Assembly: GCF_008329435.1 (NCBI RefSeq)
Contig: NZ_NPKN01000010.1
Span: forward strand, 60,243 to 124,242
Direction of reading: 5' to 3'
Origin: Rhodanobacter sp. T12-5
GTDB taxonomy: Bacteria > Pseudomonadota > Gammaproteobacteria > Xanthomonadales > Rhodanobacteraceae
DNA: 64,000 nucleotides
Each line of letters opens with the position of its first letter. Position 1 is the first letter of the stretch. Shown here piece by piece: positions 47,049 to 57,986 of this stretch. Position numbers and translations under genes: made by a program. A model generated the notes under the pieces. The model searched no databases. It was not told the DNA's origin and was given only the letters and a program-made list of their open reading frames with translations.

Positions 47049-47965
47049 ACACCCTCTATGCCATGCCCGGTAGCGACACCTTTGCCGAGTTGCTGTCGCT
47101 GCATACGGGCTATCAGCGCCGACAGCTGCTGCTGCACCATTTCCCGGACGGTGAGACGCTCGTGCAAATGGCGGCACCGGCCCCAGGGGGCGACGCCGTG
47201 ATCGTATGCACGCTGGATCGCCCGGATGCCAAGGTACTGCCGCTGATGATGGCGGCGGCGACCGCGCGCGAACTGGGTGCCGCGCGCGTCGGCCTGGTCG
47301 CGCCTTATCTGGCCTACATGCGCCAGGACGCGCGCTTCCATCCCGGCGAAGCCATGTCCGCCAGAATTTTCGGCGACTGGCTGGGTCGCACCTTCGATTG
47401 GCTGGTCACGGTGGACCCGCACCTGCATCGCCACGCGACGCTTGCCGAGGTATATCCGCGCGCTTCGCACGTCGTGCATGCGGCAGCGCAGCTGGCCGTC
47501 TGGATCGATGCCCATGTGAGCCTGCCGCTGATCATCGGGCCGGATCGCGAAAGCACGCAGTGGGTGACCGCGGTGTCCAACCTTCTGTGCGCGCCGAGCG
47601 TGGTGGCGCGCAAGGAGCGTCATGGCGATCGCGAGGTGGAAATCTCCCTGCCGGAAATCGACAACTGGCGCGACCACACGCCGGTCCTGCTCGACGACAT
47701 CGTCGCCAGCGGCGCGACCATGATCCAGACGCTGCGCTGCCTGCGCGGACGAACCTCATCACCACCCGTCTGCGTGGCCGTGCATGGCCTGTTCGCCGGT
47801 GAAGCGCTCGAAGCCATGCGGGCCGAGGGAGCCGGACTGATTGTCGCCAGCAACAGCGTCGTCACCGAAACGTCGCAGATCGATATCAGCAAGCCGGTCG
47901 CCGAGGCGATGGTCGGCCTGTGCGCGACCGGCACCGCCGCGGCAGGCAGCGCCACGCCGGCCTGA
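47045..47965 (+). CDS. Ribose-phosphate pyrophosphokinase paralogue
   Basis: The 306-residue PRPP-synthetase-family protein has the ATP/ribose-P regions HHFPDGETLVQM, GLVAPYLAYMRQDARFHPGE, TVDPHLHRH, the flexible-loop ARKERHGDREVEI and the PRPP loop VLLDDIVASGATMIQTL. It is a stress-locus paralogue rather than the housekeeping Prs. Four-base overlap with the phosphorylase suggests a coupled pathway: either salvage of ribose phosphate into PRPP or the reverse. It is convergent with macB. Confidence 0.85.
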   Translation: MNTLYAMPGSDTFAELLSLHTGYQRRQLLLHHFPDGETLVQMAAPAPGGDAVIVCTLDRPDAKVLPLMMAAATARELGAARVGLVAPYLAYMRQDARFHPGEAMSARIFGDWLGRTFDWLVTVDPHLHRHATLAEVYPRASHVVHAAAQLAVWIDAHVSLPLIIGPDRESTQWVTAVSNLLCAPSVVARKERHGDREVEISLPEIDNWRDHTPVLLDDIVASGATMIQTLRCLRGRTSSPPVCVAVHGLFAGEALEAMRAEGAGLIVASNSVVTETSQIDISKPVAEAMVGLCATGTAAAGSATPA

Positions 47966-48005
47966 GCAGGGCCGACCGCCCCGGAAGCACCCGTGAATCT
48001 GTTGC

Positions 48006-50120
48006 CTACTCGTAACGCAAGGCTTCGATCGGATTGAGGCGGGCGGCTTTTCGCGCCGGGTAGTAACCGAAGAAGATGCCGACCGCCGCCGAGAACACGA
48101 AGCCGCCAAATACCGCGGCGGGAGACAACAGCGTCGGCCAGTGGGCCACGACCGAGATCAGTTCCGAAATCGTGATGCCCGCGACGATGCCGGCGCAGCC
48201 TCCGGTGACGCTGAGAAACACGGCTTCGACCAGGAACTGCAACAGCACGTGCAGGCGCCGGGCGCCCACCGCCATGCGCAGGCCGATCTCCCGTGTCCGC
48301 TCGGTGACCGACACCAGCAGGATGTTCATGATGCCGATGCCTCCGACCACCAGCGAGATGGAGGCCACGGTCGCCAGCAGCAGGGCCATGACGTGGCTGC
48401 TGCCCTCGGCGGTCTGCTGGATCTGGCTCAGGTTGCGCACGGCGAAATCGTTGATGTCGCCAGGATGGATGCGATGCCGGCGGACGAGTGTCGCGGTGAC
48501 CTGGCCAAGCGCGTTCTGTACCAGCGCCTGGTTGGCCGCCTGGACATAGATCTGGTTGACGTAGCCGGTGAGACGCGGCGTGATCGCATAGGGATTCGTC
48601 GGCGGCGGGAAATAGGGATCCCCCGAGCCGGCTGTCGAATTGGGCGCAGCCACGCCCAGGACTTTGCGTTCCGCCGTGATGAACGGAATCATCAGCACGT
48701 CGTCCTGATCCTGGCCGAAGGAACTCTGACCCTTGGCGGCGAGAAGGCCGACCACGCGCACCGGTACGCCCTTGACCAGGATCATGGCGCCCACGGGGTT
48801 CTCGACGTCGTCGAACAACTGGTGGCGGACGGTCGCACCGAGCAGCGCCACCATGGCCGCACCATCCTGTTCGCCCTGGGTGAATGCGTGCCCCGCGGCG
48901 ATTTTCCAATTCGCCACCGAGGGGTAATCGGCGGAAACGCCCTGGAGGCTGGTGTTCCAGTTCCTGTCGCCGTATTGGACCTGGCCAACCTGGCGGATCA
49001 GGTAAGCCACCGCGCCGACGGCGCCATCTTCGCGCCGGATCGCCATGGCATCGGACACGGTGAGCGTCGATGCGCTGCCAAAGCCGGCGCGTACGCCATT
49101 GGCCGTGACCGCGCCAGGCACGACCACCAGCATGTTCGTGCCCAGGTTCGCGATCTGTTTTCTCACCGCCTCGTTGGCGCCCTGGCCCACCGCCACCATC
49201 GCGATCAGGGCGGCCACGCCGATGAAGACGCCAAGCATGGTCAGTGCCGAGCGCAGCCGGTTGCGCCAGATCGCCTGCGCCGCTGCAGCGACGATCATCC
49301 GGGCAAAGCCGCTGCTCCATAACGTGCCACTGGCCGCGCTGCTCCTGGCGACGACATCGCGGGCGGGTAGCAGGCCGGCGGGTTCGTCCGCTCCCGCCAC
49401 GCGCTCGGTGGGCCGGTCGGAGACGATCCGGCCGTCGCGCATCGTGATGACCCGATCGGTGAAGCCGGCGATGTCCGCTTCGTGCGTCACCACCACGACA
49501 GTGACGCCATGCTCGCGGTTGAGCGTCCGCAGCGTCTGCATGATCTCGTGCGAGGTGCGCGTGTCGAGGTTGCCGGTCGGCTCGTCGGCCAGCAGCAGGC
49601 CCGGCTCGTTGATCAACGCCCGCGCGATCGCCACCCGTTGCTGCTGGCCACCCGACAATTGGCCGGGACTGTTGCGTTCCCGTTCGCCCAGCCCGAGGTC
49701 ATGCAGCATCTGCCGCGCGCGGGCCATGCGCTCGGCATGCCTGGCCGCTCCCGCAGCGGCATAGAACAACGGCAGGGCGACGTTCTCGACCGCGCTGGTG
49801 CGTGGCAGCAGGTTGAAACTCTGAAAGACGAAGCCGATGCGATCGCCGCGGATCTGCGCGAGCGCCGGTTCGGCGAGACCGGCGACGTCGACGCCCTCGA
49901 AGAGATAGCGCCCGCCGGTCGGCTGGTCCAGGCAGCCGAGCAGGTTCATCAACGTCGACTTGCCCGAGCCGGAAGCGCCCACGATGGCGATGAACTCGCC
50001 CCGGTTGATGTTCAGGGAAATATCGTCCAGCGCGCGCACCTCGGTGTCGCCTGTGCGATAGATCCGGCTGACATGCTGCACGGCGATGACGGACTCGGCC
50101 ATGGTCGTGGTGGCGTTCAT
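48006..50120 (-). CDS. macB: MacB-type ABC transporter, ATPase-permease
   Basis: The 704-residue fusion has an N-terminal ABC ATPase of about 235 residues: Walker A VGASGSGKST, signature LSGGQQQR, Walker B LLLADEPTGNLD. A FtsX-like permease follows with one membrane helix near 285, a large periplasmic domain and three C-terminal helices (VVGGIGIMNILLVSVTERTR, EIGLRMAVGARRLHVLLQF). The start at 50120 overlaps the macA stop as ATGA. The continuous open frame further upstream is antisense-like noise in macA. Exports macrolides, peptides or lipid-like compounds with MacA and an outer-membrane channel not seen here. Confidence 0.9.
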   Translation of the reverse strand: MNATTTMAESVIAVQHVSRIYRTGDTEVRALDDISLNINRGEFIAIVGASGSGKSTLMNLLGCLDQPTGGRYLFEGVDVAGLAEPALAQIRGDRIGFVFQSFNLLPRTSAVENVALPLFYAAAGAARHAERMARARQMLHDLGLGERERNSPGQLSGGQQQRVAIARALINEPGLLLADEPTGNLDTRTSHEIMQTLRTLNREHGVTVVVVTHEADIAGFTDRVITMRDGRIVSDRPTERVAGADEPAGLLPARDVVARSSAASGTLWSSGFARMIVAAAAQAIWRNRLRSALTMLGVFIGVAALIAMVAVGQGANEAVRKQIANLGTNMLVVVPGAVTANGVRAGFGSASTLTVSDAMAIRREDGAVGAVAYLIRQVGQVQYGDRNWNTSLQGVSADYPSVANWKIAAGHAFTQGEQDGAAMVALLGATVRHQLFDDVENPVGAMILVKGVPVRVVGLLAAKGQSSFGQDQDDVLMIPFITAERKVLGVAAPNSTAGSGDPYFPPPTNPYAITPRLTGYVNQIYVQAANQALVQNALGQVTATLVRRHRIHPGDINDFAVRNLSQIQQTAEGSSHVMALLLATVASISLVVGGIGIMNILLVSVTERTREIGLRMAVGARRLHVLLQFLVEAVFLSVTGGCAGIVAGITISELISVVAHWPTLLSPAAVFGGFVFSAAVGIFFGYYPARKAARLNPIEALRYE

Positions 50121-51382
50121 CAGGGGCTGAAACGCGGCGGCGAGCCGGCAGCCGCATGGGGTGGGCCGCGCTGCTCGCCGACAATGAGCGCGTCGCCCGG
50201 CTTCAGGTCGCCGCCCAGCACCTCGGTGAAGCTGTCGTCGTCGAGACCGGGCACGACCTGGACAGGCACAGGATGCCCGTTGACCAGCTTCCACACGCGC
50301 TGGGGCTTGCCCACGCCGCTTTCTTCGGCCGGAGCGGGCGACGCCAGGTTGCCGGGTACGAAGCGCAGCGCCTGGTCGGGGACGCGCAGCACATGCGTTC
50401 GCGCATCGGTGATGATGCGCACCGTCGCCGTCATGCCGGGCTTGAGCAGCAGCGCGGTGTTGTCGGTGCCGAGCACCACATCGTAGGTGACGACGTTCTG
50501 CACCGTTTGCGGTGCCTGCCGCACCTGCACCACCACCGCCGCGAACGTCCGGTCCGGAAAACTTTCCACGCTGAAGCTGGCCTTGTTGCCTTCCCTGATC
50601 GAGCTGATATCGCTTTCGCTGACATTGGCATCGACCTGCATCCGCGTCAGGTCGGTCGCGATCAGGAACAGGGTCGGCGTCTGGAAGCTCGCCGCCACGG
50701 TCTGGCCGATGGTGACGTTGCGGGAGACCACCGTGCCGTCGACGGGGGAGGTGATGTCGGTATAGCCGAGATTGATTTCGACGGTATGCAGCGACGCTTC
50801 GCGGGCGGCGATCGCTGCCCGATCCAGGGTGACCTGCGCGTTGGCCTCGTCGAGCGCGCTGCGCGCCGCGTCCAGGGCGTCCTTCGAGATGTAACCGAGC
50901 TTCACCAGCGAGGTGTTGCGCGTGTAAGTGACGTTCGCGTAGGTCCGCGCGGCCTGGTCCTTGATCAGCTGCGCCCTGGCATTGGCCAGCTCGGCACGGG
51001 CCGTATCCACGGCGGCCTGGTACGGGCGGGGATCGATCTTCGCGCAGACCTGGCCTTTCCTCACTCGTGTGTTGAAATCGCAATGGAGCTCGCGGATGAC
51101 ACCGGAGACATACGAGCCGACGATGATGGTCAGGACCGGATTGACGCTGCCCGTGGCGGTGACGGCCCGGGTGACCGGACCCGTCGTGACGGGCATGGTG
51201 ACGTAACTCGCGGCGGGCGATGGCGGGAGCATCCGGTAGGCGATGCCGGCAGCCAATGCGAGCAACGCGCACGCCGCTGCCACGAGCCAGCGCCGTCGAT
51301 ATTTCGACGGTGGCGCGCTCGACGAGGGCGCATTGGCCAGCGTGCCTCGACCCGCGGGCTCGCTGGGGGGATCGCTGTCCAT
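50120..51382 (-). CDS. macA: MacA-type periplasmic adaptor subunit
   Basis: The 420-residue membrane-fusion protein has one N-terminal membrane segment (about 32-49), a split biotinyl-lipoyl domain (SGVIRELHCDFNTRVRKGQV, GYTDITSPVDGTVVSRNVTI), an alpha-hairpin between them and a beta-barrel domain. Starts at 51418 and 51484 are also in frame. If the FNR box at 51443-51456 acts at -41.5, transcription starts near 51408, which favours the ATG at 51382. Forms an operon with macB. Confidence 0.88.
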   Translation of the reverse strand: MDSDPPSEPAGRGTLANAPSSSAPPSKYRRRWLVAAACALLALAAGIAYRMLPPSPAASYVTMPVTTGPVTRAVTATGSVNPVLTIIVGSYVSGVIRELHCDFNTRVRKGQVCAKIDPRPYQAAVDTARAELANARAQLIKDQAARTYANVTYTRNTSLVKLGYISKDALDAARSALDEANAQVTLDRAAIAAREASLHTVEINLGYTDITSPVDGTVVSRNVTIGQTVAASFQTPTLFLIATDLTRMQVDANVSESDISSIREGNKASFSVESFPDRTFAAVVVQVRQAPQTVQNVVTYDVVLGTDNTALLLKPGMTATVRIITDARTHVLRVPDQALRFVPGNLASPAPAEESGVGKPQRVWKLVNGHPVPVQVVPGLDDDSFTEVLGGDLKPGDALIVGEQRGPPHAAAGSPPRFSP

Positions 51383-51442
51383 GGTGTTGCCCGATCTCCA
51401 CGACTGGAGATGCAACATTTCTCCTTCAGCCGCATGGCGTTG

Positions 51443-51456
51443 TTGATCTGCATCAG
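51443..51456 (-). promoter_or_regulatory. FNR/Anr-type box upstream of macAB
   Basis: TTGATCTGCATCAG, 9/10 match, centred 67.5 nt before the macA start. Confidence 0.6.
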
Positions 51457-51526
51457 CTGGGCGCCGTTCTCGTATCGGGACCATTTCGCCAAGTCACCCA
51501 ACGGTCGATGGGAATTCACATGATGG

Positions 51527-53407
<1,881 letters not shown>

Positions 53408-53470
53408 GGTCAGATCACCGGGTACAAAGGCATATGCGGTCGCGGCGATGCATGGTGACGACTGCCATCC

Positions 53471-53920
53471 CTAGACGCGCAGTTCGTGCTCCCGGGTCTG
53501 CTCATCCGTGATGGCCGCATTCATTTCGTGCAGGAGCACGCCCAGGGCCAGATAGACATCGTCTGCGGTCACCATGCCTGCCAGCACGTCGTGCGCGTTG
53601 ACCATCGGCAATCGGCGGATCGCCTTCGTGCGCATGACGGAGATGATCTCGAGCAGATGGTGATCCTCGCCGCAGGTCAGTGCGGGAGCAGTCATGATGT
53701 CGCCGACGGTAAGCGTGGCTGCCGGGACGTCGGCGGCGACGACGCTCATCACGATGTCCCGGTCGGTCACGATGCCGACCGGGATGCGTTCGCTGGCGTG
53801 TTGTTTGATGACCACCAGTGCGCCTGCGTGGCTCTTGCGCATGAGTTTGGCCGCGTCTGTTACCGATGCGCTTGCATGGATGCAGACCACATCGAGAGTG
53901 CAAATATCGGATGCGCGCAT
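53471..53920 (-). CDS. Tandem CBS-domain protein
   Basis: The 149-residue stand-alone CBS pair (Bateman module) has CBS1 with HAGALVVIKQHASERIPVGI and VTDRDIVMSVV, and CBS2 with TKAIRRLPMVNAHDVLAGMV and TADDVYLAL. Such modules bind adenine nucleotides and report energy charge. The start at 53920 has GAGGGAG about 10 nt upstream; the upstream extension is rejected. It lies between a 96-residue protein gene and the ftsH paralogue. Confidence 0.85.
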   Translation of the reverse strand: MRASDICTLDVVCIHASASVTDAAKLMRKSHAGALVVIKQHASERIPVGIVTDRDIVMSVVAADVPAATLTVGDIMTAPALTCGEDHHLLEIISVMRTKAIRRLPMVNAHDVLAGMVTADDVYLALGVLLHEMNAAITDEQTREHELRV

Positions 53921-53984
53921 GTCTGTTTGCTCCCTCGCTGATCCGTCGGCGACCTTGTTCGAAAGGGCGCTGCCGAACGGGTGT

Positions 53985-54275
53985 CTAGAATCGCTCCACA
54001 AACTCAGCCGAAGCGTCCAGCAAGATGGCGGCGCCGGCGGCGAACGTGCGGATCCGGCTGGCGGCGCCGGCATCGACGACCTCAACTTCGAGGTTGCAGA
54101 TGGCTGGTATCGGCTTCGGGGCGCCGTCGACACTTTCCAATGCGCTGCAAGCGCAGTGGCCATCGGCCACGGGCAGTGATTCGATGCATTCGACTCCCGC
54201 CATGCCGTGCAGCAGGTTCATCAGCGTTTCGGTGCGTCCTTCGTCGCCGAGCAGGCGGATTCGTACGGTATTCAT
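53985..54275 (-). CDS. Small hypothetical protein of the stress block
   Basis: The 96-residue product starts MNTVRIRLLGDEGRTETLMN. It has a possible ferredoxin-like beta-alpha-beta pattern and a Cys pair in DGHCACSAL. No family recognised. The start at 54275 is preferred over 54359 because a perfect FNR box lies at 54337-54350, 68.5 nt upstream. It leads the CBS-ftsH group. Confidence 0.55.
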   Translation of the reverse strand: MNTVRIRLLGDEGRTETLMNLLHGMAGVECIESLPVADGHCACSALESVDGAPKPIPAICNLEVEVVDAGAASRIRTFAAGAAILLDASAEFVERF

Positions 54276-54336
54276 GGCGTCTCGCATGCAGTGGATTGAC
54301 CTTGGCTCATTTGGCGACCCGCAACGGGCGCGGATA

Positions 54337-54350
54337 TTGATGGAGATCAA
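54337..54350 (-). promoter_or_regulatory. FNR/Anr-type box upstream of the 96-residue protein gene
   Basis: TTGATGGAGATCAA, a perfect 10/10 match, centred 68.5 nt before the start; a second ATTGATCAAA palindrome follows directly at 54350-54360. Confidence 0.65.
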
Positions 54351-54465
54351 ATTGATCAAAGTCTTTGGCCGTTGAGCGAACCATCGCGCGCAGGATCCCT
54401 GACCTCGACCAGCTTGCCGACGGTTGCTTCCTTCCAGGCTTGGGGGAAGGGGAGCGAAACATCGC

Positions 54466-57262
54466 TCATGCGGCGGTGGGGATCTCCGGACGCACCTCGC
54501 CTGCGTCGGGTTCGCCGCAATGCTCGAGGATGGACGTGCGGGTTGCGTCCGCCAGCCGCAACGCTTCGTTCCAGGGATCGGCCGCCTTGTCGGGGTATGC
54601 CGCCGCGGCGATCGTGACGGTGACGGCGCCCGGCTGCGGCAGCCATTCGTCGTCGCGAAGGATGCTGCGCGTTCCCTTCAAGGCTACGGGCACGACGGGC
54701 ATGCCCGCTTCAACGGCCGCGACAAACGCGCCCAGGCGGAAGTGCACCAGGCCCGGCATGTGCCTGAAGGTGCCTTCCGGAAAGAACAGCACATCGCGGG
54801 TGCTGGCTCGCACCTGCTGCACGGCCTGCGCATGCGGGTCGGATCGCGCCACGAACATTACGCCGAGACGCTTCAATGCCCAGCCCAGCACCGGCTGCGT
54901 GGCCAATTCCTGTTTCACCATGAACGTCACCGGCCTTGGCAGGGCGCTCATCAACGCCAGCGCATCGACATAGCTGGCGTGGTTGCAGACGAAGACGCAA
55001 GGGCGATTGGGCGGCGCTTCGAGCTGGTTCACCCGGATCCGGATGCCGGTCGCCGCGGCCAGCATCCGCAGCAGCTGGCGCAACACGCTCCAACGCCTTG
55101 CATGAGACAAGGGCAACGCCATGCAAAGCAGTGCCGGGACGGCCGCGATGCCGAGAACGAGCCACGCATACGCCGCGTAGGCCAGCGTGCCGGCACGACG
55201 GGCCGCGCGCAGCAGCCGATCGCGCTGGGAGCGGGCCGCGACGGTCAACAGACGCCACCGGTCGGGCGTATCCAGGCGGCCGGTTTCGAACGCGGACCGG
55301 CATGCCGAACGACGCAATTTCCCGCTCGACGTTTTCAATATCGTACCGGGCGACGCCAGCACGACGTCGTCGGCCGGCGCCCCCGCGCACGCCTGCACTG
55401 CCGCATTGACGGCCTCCTGCAGTGCCTGGCGTTGCGCCGGATCCGTCGCGCGGGTTTCGGCAACGACGACCAGGCGTTCGGTGCCCTGGCTGTGGGTGCC
55501 GAACGCCGCCACGCGGCCGCGCCGTATGCCCGGCACTTCGCCAACCGCCTGCTCGATGCCTTGCGGATGCAGATGCTGGCCGGCGCGAATGATCACGTCC
55601 TTCACGCGACCGGTGAGATACAGCTCGCCTTCCGAAAGAAAGCCCAGATCACCGGTATCCCGCCAAGCGCCGTGGAGAAGCTGCCGGGTAAGCGATGGGT
55701 TGCGGAAATAGCCGGCGGTGGCCGAAGGGCCTTGAAACTGGATGCGTCCTTGCCGGCCATCGGGCAAGGCATGGTCGTATTCGTCGACGATGCGCAGCTC
55801 GTGCTCGGGCAAGGGCGCTCCACAGGACACGAATCGCAGCGATGGCTCGCCGGGGTCGTCCGTGGCGACGGCGTCGCCGTGGCGAAGGAAGCGATCCTGC
55901 CGAATGCGCAGCACGCGGACGCCGCGCCCGGGCGGCGGGAAGGTGAGGCCCAGGCTGTTCTCGGCCAGGCCGTACACCGGAAGCAGCGCGCCCGGCGACA
56001 GGCCGAAGCGGTCGAAGCGGGCGATGAAACGCTCCATGGTTTCCGGAAACACCGGCTCCGCGCCGCAAAAGCAGATGCGCAGGCAGCGGAGGTCCAACTC
56101 CCCGAGCGTGTCTTCGTCGACCCGGTGCAGGCACAGTTCGCAAGCGAAGTTCGGTGCCGCCGACAAGGTGGCCCGGTAGGTGGATGGCGCGCAGCCATTG
56201 CTCGGGATGCAGCAGGAACGACTGCGGCGGCATCAGGATCAGCGGGATGCCGAAATACAGGCTGCCCAGCCACGCACCGATCAGGCCCATGTCGTGGTAA
56301 AGCGGCAGCCAGCTGACGAAGGTGTCCGTTGCCGATGCGCCGACCAGACGGCCCATGATGCGGATATTGGCGAGCAGGTTGTCATGGGTGAGCATCACGC
56401 CTTTCGGGTCGGCGGTGCTGCCCGAGGTGTACTGCAACAGGGCCAGTTCGTTGCCACGATGCGGTACCGGTTCGGGTTGCCCATGCGCCTCCCGCAACGA
56501 GGCGACCGTCAGCAGGCGTCCCACGCTGCCGGCGAGCGCGCCGATCGCGTGACGATGTTCGAAAAGGGCGGGCGCGACCAGCATCAGGCGCGCACCGCAG
56601 TTACGCAGGATGCCGGTCTGGCGCCGCCAGTATTCGCCGAGTTCGCTGGGTCGGAGCGGCGGATACAACGGCACCGGCACGCCACCGGCCAGCATGACCC
56701 CGAAGAAGGCGATCAGCAGATCGGGATGGGTCGGAAACATCAAGGCCACCGGGTCGCCGGCGCGCAAGCCGGCTTGCTGCAACCCGCAGGCCGTTTCGTT
56801 CGCTGCGGCATATAGCTCGGCGTAACTGAGCTCGACGCCGTCGCCATCGCCGCCGGCAAAATGCACATGCATCCGGTCCAGATGTCGCCGGGCATGCCAT
56901 GCCAGTACCTCCGGGAGCGTGCTGGCGCCATCGGGCGTTGCAAGAGGCTCCTGCCGCGCCGATGCCAGCGCGGTGTCCACGTCGATGGAAGCCGTCCGGG
57001 CGGATGAGGCGGCAAGAGCACGCAACAGATCGGCGGGTGTCTGCGCCTCCATGGCAAGTCGTTCGGGGATCGAGACGTGCAGACGCTTTTCCAGGCGCGC
57101 AAGCAATTCCATGCGCGAGAGGCTGTCCAGGCCCAGGTCGCGGTCCAGCCGCGCGTCGATCCTCACGACAGGCGGGTGCGTTTCCTGCGGGCGCAATTCA
57201 TGCAGCAGCCCGGCGATCTCTTCGGACACGACATGGCTTGGTGAAAGCGGCGCATCGATCAT
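54466..57262 (-). pseudogene. ACP - fatty acyl-AMP ligase - acyltransferase, interrupted by a frameshift
   Basis: Frame 1 starts at 57262 (GAGG 5 nt upstream). It encodes an acyl-carrier domain with the phosphopantetheine serine in LGLDSLSRMELL, then a fatty-acyl-AMP ligase (ALLQYTSGSTADPKGVMLTH, SWLPLYHDMGLIG). Homology breaks at about 56180 after EQWLRAIH and resumes in another frame at YRATLSAAPNFACELC, continuing through SLRFVSCGAPLPEHELRIVD to a C-terminal PlsC-like acyltransferase (VCNHASYVDALAL, FFPEGTFRHMPGL). The span is 2,797 bp, two short of 933 codons, so a 2-bp deletion restores the frame. It could be a real lesion or a sequence error. Intact homologues would load fatty acids onto the ACP and transfer them to a lipid. 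Confidence 0.75.
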
Positions 57263-57345
57263 CGCGACCTCGACGAGGAGACCGAGCGCTGCAGGAGCGC
57301 TCGCAGGCCACGGCCTATGAATAGGGCGCCGGGCCGATCTTCGTA

Positions 57346-57359
57346 TTGACCTGGCTCAA
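57346..57359 (-). promoter_or_regulatory. FNR-like site upstream of the acyl-AMP ligase gene
   Basis: TTGACCTGGCTCAA, 8/10 match, centred 90 nt before the start at 57262. Confidence 0.45.
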
Positions 57360-57439
57360 CTGCCCGGTCCGGACAGGCCTGCCTTGCGCGAAGGAGCAGG
57401 GCGGATACGCAACCCCGGTCGATCCGGCACAACCCAGTG

Positions 57440-57949
57440 CTACCAGGGGCTGTCCTTGACGCCCAGGCGATAGGAGAGCTGGTTTACGGCCATATCCCCC
57501 ACGAAGGTCATGGCGGCGATGGCTGCCACATCCGTTGCACCAAGGCCGGCACAGGTCCCGGTCAGGGCCAGTGCGCCAGCCACGAAGTCGAGTTGATCGA
57601 AGGGAATCCAGCGCGTACCCGGACGGATGTGCAATATGCGCTTGACCAGGCTCTTCAGCACATCCCCAAGCATCGCGCCGCCGCCCTGGCCGAGGCCAAG
57701 CAGCAGCCAATGCCGATAGTCGACCAGCAACCACGGTGCGTGGATCCGGGATTGCATTCCGGTCACCAGCACTCCCGTGGCAACTCCGGCCAGCACGCCG
57801 AGCACGGTCTTGTGGCTGCCGAGAAGGCGCTCGTGGACAGGTCGATTCCAGCCACGCCAATAGCGGGTGAAGGGCGGCGCCATGTTGGCGCAGTAAGCGG
57901 GGAGCATGAAATAGGCGAGTTGCAGCAGGCGGGCCCATGGGTCACTCAT
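57440..57949 (-). CDS. CDP-archaeol-synthase-like (CarS/DUF46) membrane protein
   Basis: The 169-residue polytopic protein has about four hydrophobic segments and the family signatures LPAYCANMAPPFTRYW, GSHKTVLGVLAGVATGVLV, GQGGGAMLGDVLKSLVKRIL and RWIPFDQLDFVAGAL. Archaeal CarS transfers CMP from CTP to a prenylated glycerol phosphate; bacterial members are uncharacterised and related to CdsA. It sits between the MgtA-type ATPase (37 bp) and the acyl-AMP ligase/acyltransferase, suggesting a membrane-lipid task. Confidence 0.75.
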   Translation of the reverse strand: MSDPWARLLQLAYFMLPAYCANMAPPFTRYWRGWNRPVHERLLGSHKTVLGVLAGVATGVLVTGMQSRIHAPWLLVDYRHWLLLGLGQGGGAMLGDVLKSLVKRILHIRPGTRWIPFDQLDFVAGALALTGTCAGLGATDVAAIAAMTFVGDMAVNQLSYRLGVKDSPW

Positions 57950-57986
57950 GAAACCGTGCTCCTGGTCTGTTCACCGTGTTGTCCCG

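Noticed and set aside
50121..51401. Open frame that would extend macB upstream to 51401
   Set aside because: It lies over macA in a different frame and has no homology; MacB begins at the ATGA overlap.
54424..56316. 630-codon open frame antisense to the acyl-AMP ligase gene
   Set aside because: His/Arg/Gln-rich composition, no recognisable domain, opposite to a gene with strong family motifs.
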